Shown here: positions 22,010 through 35,091 of the stretch, piece after piece
How the letters are laid out: each line of letters starts with the position of its first letter
Numbering within the stretch: position 1 is the first letter of the stretch
Source: Cristatella mucedo
Lineage: Eukaryota; Bryozoa; Phylactolaemata; Cristatellidae
NCBI GenBank assembly: GCA_009760855.2
Contig: WPIO01000153.1
Location: 577,001 to 641,000, forward strand
Length of the DNA stretch: 64,000 nt
Reading direction: 5' to 3'
The notes under the pieces: generated by a model
Told to the model about the DNA's origin: nothing
Seen by the model: only the letters and a program-made list of their open reading frames with translations
The model's database searches: none
Position numbers and translations under genes: made by a program

Positions 22010-22700
22010 GCCATTGTTGGTTTCTTTGACAGTTCTTCTAACCAAATGCAGTCCAATTCGGCAAGCTGTGTGGCCTCTTTCATGTAGGCGTTCGAAGCCT
22101 GCCAGTTACCCTCGGCTGAATCGATGTTGTTCGAACCGTCTCCTAGCTGCAGGCTTCTTACCTAGTCACCGGCATGTTCAACGAGGGAGCCGTCACTGCC
22201 GGCGATGCCATGTTTGTGCCACCTGGCTCTATAGGCAGCGATCGGGTCGGAGAGTTCATTTGAAAGTTTGGCAAGAAATTTTGCCGTGGCCACCGATCTG
22301 GCTTCAACGCCTACGATGTTGGCCACCTGGCTGTCTGTTTCCCTGGCTGTCTGTGCATCAGCACGTGCCCTTTCGGCTGCAGCAGCAGCCAGCCGGTTGG
22401 CTAGCCAGGCGCTAACTGCTCAGAGAGAGTCTGCAAAGCCGGCTGCAGCCACAAGTGAAACTGCTTTGTTAAAGCCTTGCAGTCACCATCAGTTGCTCTA
22501 ACGAGCAATTTAGAGGTGGTGTAAATTAGAGACTCGGCTTTGGTGAAGCTTTCCTTTACCACAGGTTTGGCACAGGCAGAAAGTTCAATCAGCTCTTTCA
22601 CTTCTGCAGCAGAGGCTGCTAGCACATCACGGGTGATGGTTGCCTCCTACTCAGCTATGGCAATGGAGGCCAGCAGGTCGGCACCAAATAAGGATTCAAC
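22010..22700 (-). pseudogene. Array unit 14, exon A
   Basis: Nearly identical to unit 8 at a constant offset of 12,391 bp. Both share a private nonsense change (CTCCTACTCAG on the + strand, giving AE*EAT), a private single-base loss near 22470 (AAAGCCTTGC) and the loss of the initial ATG. The shared private defects show that one was copied from the other, directly or by conversion. Confidence 0.65.
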
Positions 22701-24095
22701 CTCAAAGTGAGTAAGAGAACCTTGAATTCAATGCATTGCTTGACTAAAAACCAGTACAGGTTTGGAAGCCCACCTTGACAGGGTGGAAGTATGATCCTGT
22801 TCAAATAGAATCAATGGCAAGCAAGCTCATTAAATACACTAATAAGTCACACTGCATTAGGATGAAATACATGATGCATATCTGTTGATTCGGTTATGGT
22901 GTATTTTGGTTGTCGTGTACATTTTGGTATAGGTCTCTTGCAGGATATGCCTTAAGAAGAAATTTACTTGATGACTTTCAAGCATTTCTATGCTTTTGCC
23001 GTGACCCACAAATATCAAGAAAGATCTAGCGACTCGGGTGAGGCCACAGTTGGTTAAAAAGTAGATCGGCATTGGTTCACTCTTTTTCGGCTAACTTGTT
23101 GACCTTCATTGCTGCTTCCTTCAATTGGCAGTCGGCCTGAGCCGAACTCGAGTTGGGCACTGTTGGTAGCAGTACTGCCTGCCTCCCCTATCGAGGTTGT
23201 TCATGTTGTTTACCGAGCTTTATATTACTCACCGTTTAATTGCGTTTCCTTTTGCAGCAAGTGAAAAGCACCAAGAAAGTGATTGAGTGATTTGAGCGCA
23301 CTTTTCGAGAGCCTTTATAATATTATTATCATTGCCTGCAAAATAGCTTTCTCACAGCCATATGAGTCAGCTCCAGACGCTCTCGCCAGAAATCGGGCAG
23401 TGAATTTGGTCAGCGAAAATGCAGCAGTATGGTGCTGTCGCTTTGCAATGTGCTGCATGCTATCAGGGCAGTTGGCCGGTGGTGCTGCTGCTCGATAGCC
23501 TGACTGACCATGACTGCTGCTTTGGCTGTGGCTCCTGTGGAGATTCCGCAGCTTTGACCTTTAAAGATTTAAAGAGTTAGGTCGTGGCCGTGGCGAGGGA
23601 TTTGGCGGTCCCTTTAGCTTCGCTTGCTAGCAAGTCGATCTTTTCTCGTGCAACACTATTGACCTGATCGGCACTGTTTGCCCTTTCTGTATATTTTTAT
23701 GCCTGGTCAGAAGTGCATAAGGGCAGGTTGTCGGCTTAGGCTATGGTGGCCGGTGGAGCTGCCGCTCGATAGCCTGACTGACAATGACTGCTGCTTTGGC
23801 TGTGGCTCCTGTGGAGATTCTGCAGAGTTGACCCTTAAAGTGTTGAACAGTTTAGTCGTGGCCGTGGCAAGGGATCTGCCGGTCCCTTTAGCTTCGGTTG
23901 CCAGCAAGTCTATCTTTTTGTGCAACATTTGTGACCTGATCGGCACTGTTTGCCCTTTCTGTATATTTCTATGCCCGGTCAGAAGGGCAAAATTGCAGGT
24001 TGTCGGCCTTGGCTATGGCCACCGATTTGCCAATCACTACTGTGCCAACTAAGTCGGCAGCAGCATTGGCCATACCGGCCACAGACTTTGCATGC

Positions 24096-24788
24096 TGCCA
24101 TTGTATCTTTCTTCCACAGTTCTTCTAACCAAATGCTGTCCAATTCGGCTAGCTGTATGGCCTTCTTCATGTAGGCGTTCGAAGCCTGCCAGTTAGCCTC
24201 GGCTGAATCGATGTTGTTCGAACCTTCTCCTAGCTGTAGGCTTCTTACCTAGTCACCGGCAATTTCGACGAGGGAGTAGTCACTGCCGGCGATGCCACGT
24301 TCGTGCCACCTGGCTCTGGTGGCAGCGATCCGATCGGGGGGTTCATTTGAAAGTTTGGCAAGAATTCTTGCCGCGGCCACCGATCTGGCTTCAACGCCTG
24401 CGATCTTGGCCACCTGGCTGGCAGTTTCCCTGGCTGTCTGTGCATCAGCTCGTGCCTCTTCGGCAGCAGCAGCAGCCAGCCGGTAGGCTCGCCAGGCGCT
24501 GGCTGCTCTAAGAGAGTCTGCAAAGCCGGCTGCAGCCACAAGTGAAACCGCTTTGTCAAAGCCCTTGACGTCACCATCAGTCGCTCTAGCGAGCAATTTA
24601 GAGGTAGTGTAAATAAGAAACTCGGCTTTGGTGGAGCTTTCCTTTACCACAGGTTTGGCAGAGGCAGAAACTTCAATCAGCTCTTTCACTACTGCAGCAG
24701 AGGCTGCTAGCACATCACGGGTGATGGTTGCCTCCAACACAGCCATGGCTATGTAGGCCAGCAGGTCGGCACCGATAAAGGATTCAAC
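24096..24788 (-). pseudogene. Array unit 13, exon A
   Basis: Open for 165 codons from 24746 to the TAG after VEIAGD at 24249. Clean alanine-rich reading: SLRAASAWRAYRLAAAAAEE, then ADAQTARETASQVAKIAGV. It is followed by the common 29-bp deletion near 24096. The unit-12 spacer just 5' of this unit has a roughly 250-bp deletion (24925-24940), which explains the short 1.63-kb spacing. Confidence 0.62.
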
Positions 24789-25736
24789 CTCAAAGTGAGA
24801 GAGAGAACCTAGAATTCAATGCATTGCTTGACTAAAAACCAGTGCAGGTTTGCGAGCACACCTTGAGAGGGTGAAAGTAGGATCGTGTTCAAGTAGAATA
24901 AGTGGCAAGCCAGCTCATTAGATACACTGATCAGCTAATTGATCTTCATTGCTGCTTCCTTCGATTGGCAGTCGCCCTGAGCCGAACTCGAGTTGGGCAC
25001 TGTCGGCAGCAGCACTGCCCTGCCTATAGGCTCTGGTCACCCTCAGACCTTCGACATGGCTGGCAAAAGCAAACTTGCATGCTGACCCATTGCATGCCAC
25101 CCCTATCGAGGTTGTTCATGTTGTTTAGCAAGCTTTATATTACTCACCGTGTAGTTGCGTTTCCTTTTGCAGCAAGTGAAAAGCACCAAGAAAGTAATTG
25201 AGTGATTTGAGCGCACTTTTCAAGGGCCTTGACAATATTATTATCATAGCCTGCAAAATAGCTTTCTCACAGCCATATGAGTCACCTCCAGACGCTCTCG
25301 ACAGAAATCAGGCAGTGAATTTAGTCAGCGAATATGCAGCAGTATGGTGCTGTCGCTCAGCAATGTGCTGCATGCTATTAGGGCAGATGGCCGGTGGTGC
25401 GGCTGGTCGATAGCCTGACTGACCATGACTGCTGCTTCGGCTGTGGCTCCTGTGGAGATTCTGCAGAGTTGTCCCTTAAAGTGTTTAACAGTTTAGTCGT
25501 GGCCGTGGCGAGGGATCTGCCGGTCCCTTTAGCTTCGGCTGCCAGCAAGTCTATCTTTTTTGTGCAACATTTGTGACCTGATCGGCACTGCTTGCCCTTT
25601 CTGTATATTTCTATGCACTGTCAGAAGGACAAAATTGCAGGTTTTCGGCCTTGGCTACGGCCACCGATTTGCCCATCACTACTGTGCCAACTAAGTCGGC
25701 AGCAGCATTGGCCATACCGGCCACAGACTTTGCATG

Positions 25737-26430
25737 CTGCCATTGTTGCTTTCTTCGACAGTTCTTCTAACCAAATGCTGTCCAATTCGGCCAGCTGTAT
25801 GGCCTCCTTCATGTAGGCTTTCGAAGCCTGCCAGTTCGCCTCGGCTGAATCGATATTGTTCGAACCGTCTCCTAGCTGCAGGCTTCTTACCTAGTTACCG
25901 GGAATTTCGACGAGGGAGTCGTCACTGCCGGCGATGCCACGTTCATGCCTCCTGGCTCTTGTGGCGGCGATCGGGTCGGGGTGTTCATTTGAAAGTTTGG
26001 CAAGAATTCTTGACGTGGCCACCGATCTGGCTTCAACGCTTGCAATCTTGGCCACCTGGCTGGCAGTTTCCTTGGCTGTCTGTGCATCAGCTCCTGCCTG
26101 TTTGGCAACAGCAGCAGCCAGCAGGTAGGCTTGCCAGGTGCTTGCCGCTCTGAGAGAGTCTTCAAAGCCGGCTGCAGCCACAAGTGAAACTGCTTTGTCA
26201 AAGCCCTTGCAGTCACCATCAGTTGCTCTAACGAGCAATTTAGAGGTGGTGTAAATAAGAGACTCGGCTTTGGTGAAGCTTTCTTTTACCACAGGTTTGG
26301 CACAGGCAGAAACTTCAATCAGCTCTTTCACTTCTGCAGCAGAGGCTGCTAGCACATCACGGGTGATAGTTTCCTCCAACTCAGCTATGGCAATGGAGGC
26401 CAGCAGGTCGGAACCGAATAAGGATTTAAC
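25737..26430 (-). pseudogene. Array unit 12, exon A
   Basis: Open for about 162 codons to the common TAG. Variants are LEETITRD at the start, GFEDSLRAASTWQAYLLAAA in the core, and QAGADAQTAKETASQ. The initial Met is ATA. The 29-bp deletion is present. Confidence 0.6.
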
Positions 26431-27627
26431 CTCGAAGTGAGTAGGAGAACCTTGAATTCAATGCATTGCTTGACTAAAAACCAGTGCAGGTTTGCAAGCC
26501 CACCTTGACAGGGTGGAAGTATGATCCTGTTCAAATAGAATCAATGGCAAGCAAGCTCATTAGATACACTAATAAGTCATCCTGCATTATGATGAAATAC
26601 ATTAAGCATATCTGTTCATTCGGTTTTGGTGTATTTTGGTTGTCGTGTACATTTTGGTATAGGCCTCTTGCTGGATATGCCTTAGGAAGAAATTTACTTG
26701 ATGACTTTCAAGCATTTTTATGCTTTTGCCGTGACCCACACATATCAATAAAGGTCTAGCGCCTCGGCTGGGGCAATAGCTGGTTAAAAAGTAGATCGGC
26801 ATTGGTTCACTTTTTTTTGGCCAGCTTGTTGACCTTCATTGCTGCTTCCTTCGATTGGCAGTCGGCCTAAGCCAAACTCCAGTTGGGCGCTTTCGGCAGC
26901 AGCACCGCCCAGCCGATAGCCTCTGGTCACCCTCAGACCTTTGACATGGCTGGCAAAAGCAAACTTGCATGCTGACCCATTGCATGCCACCCCTATCGAG
27001 GTTGTTCATGTTGTTTACCGAGCTTTATATTACTCACTGTTTAATTGCGTTTCCTTTTGGAGCAAGTGAAAAGCACCAAGAAAGTGATTGAGTGATTTGA
27101 GCACACTTTTCGAGAGCCTTTATAATATTATTATCATTGCCTGCCAAATAGCTTTCTCACAGCAATATGAGTCAGCTCCAGAGGCTCTCGCCAGAAATCG
27201 GGCAGTGAATTTGGCCAGCAAATATGCAGTAGTATTGTGCTGTCGCTCGGGAATGCGCTGCATGCAATTAGGGCAGTTGCCCGGTGGTGCTGCTGCTCGA
27301 TTGCCTGACTGACCATGACTGCTGCTATGGCTGTGGCTCCTGTGGAGATTCTGCAAAGTCGACCTTTAAAGTGTTTAGGAGTTTAGTCGTGGCCGTAGCG
27401 AGGGATTTGCCGGTCCCTATAGCTTCCCCTGCCAGCAAGTCGATCTTTTCTCGTGCAACATTTGTGACCTGATCGGCACTGTTTGCCCTCTATGTGTATT
27501 TCAATGCCCGGTCAGAAGGGCAAATGGGCAGGTTGTCGGCCTTGGCTACAGCCACCGATTTGCCCATCACTACTGTGCCGACAACGTTGGCAGCAGCATT
27601 GGCCATACCGGCTACAGACTTTGCATG

Positions 27628-28321
27628 CTGCCATTGTTGCTTTCTTCGACACTTCTTCTAACCAAATGCTGTCCAATTCGGCCAGCTGTATGGCCTCTTT
27701 CATGTAGGCGTTCGGAGCCTGCGCGTTAGCCTCGGCTGAATTGATGTTCTTCGAACCGTCTCCTAGCTGCAGGCTTCTTACCTAGTTACCGGCATGTTCG
27801 ACGAGGGAGCCGTCACTGACGGCGATGTCACGTTCGTGCCACCTGGCTGTATAGGCGGCGATGGGGTCGGGGAGTTCATTTGAAAGTTTGGAAAGAATTT
27901 TTGCCGTGGCCACCGATCTGGCTTCAACGCCTACGATGTTGGCCACCTGGCTAACAGTTTCCCTGGCTGTCTGTGCATCAGCTCATGCCTCTTCGGCAGC
28001 AGCAGCAGCCAGCCGGTAGTCTCGCCAGGCCCTGGCTGCTCTGAGAGAGTCTGCAAAGCCGGCTGCAGCCACTAGTGAAACTGCTTTGTCAAAGCCCTTG
28101 CAGTCACCATCAGTTGCTCTGGTGAGCAATTTAGAGGTGGTGTGAATAACAGACACGGCTTTGGTGGAGCTTTCCTTTACCACAGGTTTGGTACAGGCAG
28201 AAACTTCAATCAGCTCTTTCACTTCTGCAGCAGAGGCTGCTAGCGCATCACGGGTGATGGTTGCCTCCAACTCAGCCATATCAATGGAGGCCAGCAGGTC
28301 AGCACCGAATAAGGATTCAAC
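27628..28321 (-). pseudogene. Array unit 11, exon A
   Basis: Begins MAELEATITRDALAASAAEV. Broken by a TGA at the A-E-E-A junction (CTCATGCC on the + strand) at about 27983, after 98 codons, then continues recognisably as DAQTARETVSQVANIVGV. The common TAG and the 29-bp deletion are present. Confidence 0.6.
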
Positions 28322-29219
28322 CTCAAAGTGAGTTAGAGAACCTTGAATTCAATGCATTGCTTGACTTAAAACTAGTGCACTTTTGCAAGCCTACCTTGAC
28401 AGGGTGGAAGTACGATCCTGTTCAAGTAGAATCAGTGCCAAGCGAGCTCATTAGATACACAAATAAGTCATCATGCATTATGATGTAATATATGATGCAT
28501 ATTTATTCATTCGGTTGTGATGTGTTTTGGTTGTCGTGTACATTTTGGTATAGGCCTCTTGCAGGATATGATGCCTTAAGAAGAAATTTACTTGATGACT
28601 TTCAAGCATTTCTATGCTTTTGTCGAGACCCACAAATATCAATTAAGGTCTAGGGACTCGGCTGGGGCCATAGCTGGTTAAAAAGTAGATCGGCATTGGT
28701 TCACTCTTTTTCGGCCAGCTTGTTGACCTTCATTGCTGCTTCCTTCGATTGGCAGTCGGCCTGAGCCGAACTCGAGTTGGGCACTGTCGGCAGCAGCACT
28801 GCTATGTCTATAGGCTCTGGTCACCCTCAGACCTTCGACATGGCTTGCAGAAGCAAACTTGCATGCTGACCCATTGCAGGCCACCCCTGTCGAGGTTGTT
28901 CATGTTGTTTACCAAGCCTTATATTACTCACCGTTTAATTGCGTTTCCTTTTTGAGCAAGTGAAAAGTACCAAGAAAGTCATTGAGTGATTTGAGCGCAC
29001 TTTTCAAATGCCTTTATAATATTATTGTCATTGCCTGCAAAATAGCTTATTCACAGCCATATGAGTCACCTCTAGACGCTCTCGCCAGAAATCGGGCATA
29101 TAATTTGGGCAGCGAATATGCAGCAGTATGGTGCTGTCGCTTGGCAATGTGCTGCATGCTATCAGGGCAGTTGGCCGGTAGTGCTGCTGCTCGATAGCCT
29201 GACTGACCATGACTGCTGC

Positions 29220-30420
29220 TTTGGCTGTGGCTCCTGTGGAGATTCTGCAGAGTTGACCTTTAAGGTGTTCCAGAGTTTAGTCGTTGCCGTGGTGAGGGAT
29301 TTGCCGGTCCCTTTAGCTTCGCCTGCCAGCAAGTCGATCTTTTCTCGTGCAACATTTGTGACCTGATCGGCACTGTTTGCCCTTTCTGTATATTTCTATG
29401 CCTGGTCAGAAGTACAAAAGGGCAGTTTGCCGGTCCCTTTAGCTTCGGCTGCCATCGAGTCGATCTTTTCTCGTGCAACATTTGTGACCTGATCAGCATT
29501 GTTTGCCCATTCTGTATATTTCTATGCCTGGTCAGAAGTGCAAAAGGGCTGGTTGTCCGCCTTGGCAATGGTGGCCGGTGGAGCTGCTGCTCGATAGCTC
29601 GACTGAGCATGACTGCTGCTTTGGCTGTGGCTCCTGTGGAGATTCTGCCGAAATGACCTTTAAAGTGTTTAGGAGTTTAGTCGTGGCCGTGGCAAGGGAT
29701 TTGCCGGTCCCTTTAGCTTCGGCTGCCATCGAGTCGATCTTTTCTCGTGCAACATTTGTGACCTGATGAGCATTATTTGCCCATTCTGTATATTTCTATG
29801 CCTGGTCAGAAGTGCAAAAGGGCAGGTTGTCGGCCTTGTCGACGGTGGCCGGTGGAGCTGCTGCTCGATAGCCTGACTTACCATGACTGCTGGTTTGGCT
29901 GTGGCTCCTGTTGAGATTCTGCAGAGTGTACCTTTATAGTGTTTAAGTGTTTAGCCGTGGCCGTGGTGAGGGATTTGCCGGTCCCTTTAGCTTCGGCTGC
30001 AACAAGTCGATCTTTTCACGTGCAACATTTGTGACCTGATCAGCATTGTTTGCCCATTCTGTATATTTCTATGCCCTGTCAGAAGTGCAAAGGGGCAAGT
30101 TGTCGGCCTTGGCTATGGTGGCCAGTGGAGCTGCTGCTCGATAATCTGACTGACCATGACTGCTGCTTTCGCTGTGGCTCCTGTGGAGATTCTGAACAGT
30201 TAACCTTTAAAGTGTTAAACAGTTTACTAGCCGTGGCAAGGGATTTGCCGGTCCCTTTAGCCACGGCTGCCAGCAAGTCTATCTTTTATGTGAAACATTT
30301 GTGACCTGATCGGCACTGTAAGCCCTTTCTGTATATTTCTATGCCTGGTCAGAAGTGCAAAAGGGGAGGTAGTCGGCCTTGGCTACGGCCACCGATGTGC
30401 CCATCACTAATGTGCCAACT
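29220..30420 (-). repeat. Cluster of about 274-bp sub-repeats (unit 10)
   Basis: Anchors (ATTTCTATGCC) near 29397, 29525, 29798, 30071 and 30339. The first spacing is only about 128 bp: the copy is truncated and joins GGGCAGTTTGCC directly to the end of the next copy. The remaining spacings are about 270-274 bp. The expansion is local, as expected from unequal crossover or slippage. Confidence 0.82.
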
Positions 30421-30465
30421 ACGTAGGCAGCAGCATTGGCCATTCCGGCCACAGACTTTGCATGC

Positions 30466-31158
30466 TGCCATTGTTGCTTCCTTCGACAGTTCTTCTAACT
30501 AAATGCTGTCCAATTCGGCAAGCTGTATGGCCTCCTTCATGTAGGCGTTCGAAGCCTGCCAGTTAGCCTCGGCTGAATCGACGTTGTTCGAACCGTCTCC
30601 TACCTGTAGGCTTCTTACCTAGTCACCGGCAATTTCGAGCAGGGAGTTGTCACGGCCGGCGATGCCACGTTTGTGCGACCTGGCTCTATAGGCGGCGATC
30701 GGGTCGGAGAGTTCATTTGAAAGTTTGGCAAGAATTTTTGCCGTGGCCACTGATCTGGCTTCAACGCCTACGATGTTGGCCACCTGGCTGGCAGTTTCCT
30801 TGGCTGTCTGTGCATCAGCTCGTGCCTTTCCGGCTGCAGCAGCAGCCAGCTGGTAGGCTCGCCAGGCGCTAACTGCTAAAAGAGAATCTGCAAAGCCGGC
30901 TGCAGCCACAAGTGAAACGGCTTTGCCAAAGCCCTTGCAGTCGCCATCAGTCGCTCTAGCGAGCAATTCAGAGGTATTGTGAATAAGATACTCGGCTTGG
31001 GTGGAGCTTTCCTTTACCACAGGTTTGGCACAGGCAGAAACTTCAATCAGCTCTTTCACTTCTGCAGCAGAGGTTGCTAGCACATCACGGGTGATTGTTG
31101 ACTCCAACTCAGCCATGGCAATAGAGGCCAGCAGGTCGGCACCGAATAAGGATTCATC
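30466..31158 (-). pseudogene. Array unit 10, exon A
   Basis: Open for 165 codons (31116 to 30619). N-terminal variant LESTITRDVLATSAAEVKEL, shared with unit 17. Stops at the common TAG. This unit carries the longest sub-repeat cluster and is the longest unit (about 2.84 kb). Confidence 0.62.
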
Positions 31159-32627
31159 CTCAAAGTGAGTAAGAGAACCTTGAATTCAATGCATCGCTTG
31201 ACTAAAAACCAGTGCAGGTATGCAAGCACACCTTGAGAGGGTGGAAGTAGGATCCGGTTTAAATATAAAATCAGTGGCAAGCAAGCTCATTAGATACACT
31301 AATGTCATCGTGCATTATGATGTAATACATGATGCATATCTGTTGATTCGGTTATGGTGTATTTTGGTTGTCTTGTACATGTTGGTATAGGCCTCTGGCA
31401 GGATATGCCTTAAGAAGAAATTTACTTGATAACTTTCAAGCATTTCTATGCTTTTGCCGAGACCCACAAATATCAATAAAGGTCTAGGGACTCGGCTTGG
31501 GCCATAGCTCGTTAAAAAGTAGATCGGCATTAGTTCACTCTTTTTCGGCCAGCTTGTTGACCTTCATTGCTGCTTCCTTCGATTGGCAGTCGGCCTGAGC
31601 CGAACTCGAGTTGGGCATTGTCGGCAGCAGCACTGCCCTGCCTATAGGCTCTGGTCACCCTCAGACCTTCGACATGGCTTGCAGAAGCAAACTTGCATGC
31701 TGACCCGTTGCATGCCTCCCCTATCGAGGTTGTTCATGTTGTTTACCAAGCGTTATATTACTCACCGTTTAATTGCGTTTCCTTTTGCAGCAAGTAAGAA
31801 GCACCAAGAAAGTGACTGAGTGATTTGAGCGCACTTTTTATGAGCAATATTAATATTATTATCATTGCCTGCAAAATAGCTTTCTCACAGCCATATGATT
31901 CAGCTCCAGACGGTCTCGCCAGAAATCAGGCAGTGAATTTGGTCAGCGAATATGCAGCAGTATGGTGCTGTCGCTCGGGGATGTGCTGCATGCTTTTAGG
32001 GCAGTTGGCCGTTGGTGCTGCTGCTCGATAGCCTGACCGACCATGACTGCTGCTTTGGCTTTTGCTCTTGTGGAGATTCTGCAGGGTGTTCCTTTGAAGT
32101 GTTCAAGAGTTTGCTCGTGGCCGTGGCGAGGGATTTGCCGGTCCCTTTAGCTTCGGCTGCCAGCAAGTCTATCTTTTTTGTGCAACATTTGTGACCTGAT
32201 CGGCACTGTTTGCCCTTTCTGTATAATTCTATGCCTGGTCAGAAGTGCAAATGGGCAGGTCGTCGGTCTTGGCTGTGGTGGCCGGTGGAGCTGCCGCTCG
32301 ATAGTCTGACTGATAATGACTGCTGCTTTGGCTGTGGCTCCTGTGGAGATTCTGCAGAGTTGACCCTTAAAGTGTTTAACAGTGTAGTCGTGGCCGTGGC
32401 GAGGGATCTGCCGGTCCCTTATGCATCGGCTGCCAGCAAGTCCATCTTTTTCGTGCAACATTTGTGACCTGATCGGCACTGTTTGCCCTTTCTGTATATT
32501 TCTGTACCCGGTCAGAAGGGCAAAATTGCAGGTGTCCGGCCTTGGCTATGGCCACCGATTTGCTCATCACTACTGTGCCAACTAAGTCGGCAGCAGCATT
32601 GGCCATACCGGCCACAGACTTTGCATG

Positions 32628-33321
32628 CTGCCATTGTTGCTTTCTTCGACAGTTCTTCTAACCAAATGCTGTCCAATTCGGCCAGCTGTATGGCCTCCTT
32701 CATGTAGGCGTTCGAAGCCTGCCAGTTAGCCTCGGCTGAATCGATGTTGTTCGAACCGCCTACTAGCTGTAGGCTTCTTTCCTAGTCACCGGAAATTTCG
32801 ACGACGGTGTCGTCACTACCAGCGATGCCACGTTCGTGCCACCTAGCTCAATAGTGGGCGATCAGGTCGGAGAGTTCATTAGAAAGTTTGGCAAGATTTC
32901 TTACCGTGGCCATCGATCTGGCTTCAATGCCTGCGATCTTGGCCACCTGGCTAGCAGTTTCCCTGGCTATCTGTGCATCAGCTTGTGCCTTTCTGGCAGC
33001 AGCAGCAGCCAGCCGGTAGCCTCGCCAGGAGCTGGCTGATCTGAAAGAGTCGGCAAAGCCGGCTGCAGCCACAAGTGAAATCGCTTTGTCAAAGCCCTTG
33101 CAGTCACCATCAGTTGCTTTAGCGAGCAATTCAGAGGTATTGTGAATAAGATACTCGGCTTTGGTGGTGCTTTCCTTTACCACAGGTTTGGCACAGGCAG
33201 AAACTTCAATCAGCTCTTTCACTTCTGCAGCAGAGGCTGCTAGCACATCACGGGTGATGGTTGCCTGCAACTCAGCCATAGCAATGGAGGCCAGCAGGTC
33301 GGCACCGAATAAGGATTCAAC
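32628..33321 (-). pseudogene. Array unit 9, exon A
   Basis: Open for 143 codons (33279-32848), then a TGA where the spacing sequence reads CTCAATAGTGG on the + strand (variant HY*). Core reads SFRSASSWRGYRLAAAAARK. Shares the SSWRGYRLAAAAAGKAQ subtype with units 3 and 5. Confidence 0.6.
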
Positions 33322-34400
33322 CTCAAAGTGAGTAAGAGAACCTTGAATTCAATGCATTGCTTGACTTAAAACTAGTGCACGTTTGCAAGCCCACCTTGAC
33401 AGGGTGGAAGAACGATCCTGTTCAAGTAGAATCAGTGGCAAGCAATCTCATTAGTTTCAATAATAAGTCATCGTGCATTATGATGTAATATATGATGCAT
33501 ATTTATTTATTCGGTTGTTGTGTGTTTTGGTTGTCGTGTACATTTTCGTATAGGCCTCTTGCAGGATATGCCTTAAGAAGAAAGTTACTTGATGACTTTC
33601 AAGCATTTCTATGCTTTTGTCATGTCCCAAAAATATCAACAAAGGTCTAGCGACTCAGCTGGGGCCATAGCTGGTTAAAATGTAGATCGGCATTGGTTCA
33701 CTCTCTCTTTTTCCGACATGGCTGGCAGAAGCAAACTTGCATGCTGACCCATTGCATGCCACCCCTATCGAGGTTGTTCATGTTGTTTACCAAGCCTTAT
33801 ATTACTCACCGTTTAATTGCGTTTCCTTTTGCAGCAAGTGAAAAGCACCAAGAAATGATTGAGTGATTTGAGCGCACTTTTAGAGAGCCTTTATGATATT
33901 ATTATCATTGCCTGCAAAATAGCTTTCTCACAGCCATATGAGTCAGCTCCAGACGCTCTCGCCAGAAATCGGGCACTGAATTTGGTTACCAAATATGCAG
34001 CAGTATGGTGCTGTCGCTCGGGAATGTGCTGCATGCTATTAGGGCAGTTGGCCGGTGGCGCTGCTGAACGATAGCCTGACTGACCGTGACTGCTGCTTTG
34101 GCTTTGGCTCTTGTGGAGATTCTGCAGAGTGTGCCTTTGAAGTGTTTAAGAGTTTACTCGTGGCCGTGGAGAGGGATTTGCTGGTCCCTTTGGCTTCGGC
34201 TGCCAGCAAGTCGATCTTTTCTCGTGCAACATTTGTGACCTGATCGGCACTGTTTGCCCTTTCTGTTTATTTCTATGCCCGGACAGAAGGGCAAAATTGC
34301 AGGTTGTCGGCCTTGGCTATGGCCACAGATTTGCCCATCACTACTGTGCCGACAACGTCGGCAGCAGCATTGGCCATACCGACCACAGACTTTGCCTGCT

Positions 34401-35091
34401 GCCATTGTTGGTTTCTTTGACAGTTCTTCTAACCAAATGCAGTCCAATTCGGCAAGCTGTGTGGCCTCTTTCATGTAGGCGTTCGAAGCCTGCCAGTTAC
34501 CCTCGGCTGAATCGATGTTGTTCGAACCGTCTCCTAGCTGCAGGCTTCTTACCTAGTCACCGGCATGTTCGACGAGGGAGCCGTCACTGCCGGCGATGCC
34601 ATGTTTGTGCCACCTGGCTCTATAGGCAGCGATCGGGTCGGAGAGTTCATTTGAAAGTTTGGCAAGAAATTTTGCCGTGGCCACCGATCTGGCTTCAACG
34701 CCTACGATGTTGGCCACCTGGCTGGCTGTTTCCCTGGCTGTCTGTGCATCAGCACGTGCCCTTTCGGCTGCAGCAGCAGCCAGCCGGTTGGCTAGCCAGG
34801 CGCTAACTGCTCATAGAGAGTCTGCAAAGCCGGCTGCAGCCACAAGTGAAACTGCTTTGTTAAAGCCTTGCAGTCACCATCAGTTGCTCTGGTGAGCAAT
34901 TTAGAGGTGGTGTAAATAAGAGACTCGGCTTTGGTGAAGCTTTCCTTTACCACAGGTTTGGCACAGGCAGAAAGTTCAATCAGCTCTTTCACTTCTGCAG
35001 CAGAGGCTGCTAGCACATCACGGGTGATGGTTGCCTCCTACTCAGCTATGGCAATGGAGGCCAGCAGGTCGGCACCAAATAAGGATTCAAC
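34401..35091 (-). pseudogene. Array unit 8, exon A
   Basis: Twin of unit 14 (offset 12,391 bp) with the same private stop and single-base loss. The region around 34888 (CTCTGGTGAGC) matches unit 11 and not unit 14, a patch typical of gene conversion. Its exon-B module is mostly deleted near 33705. Confidence 0.65.
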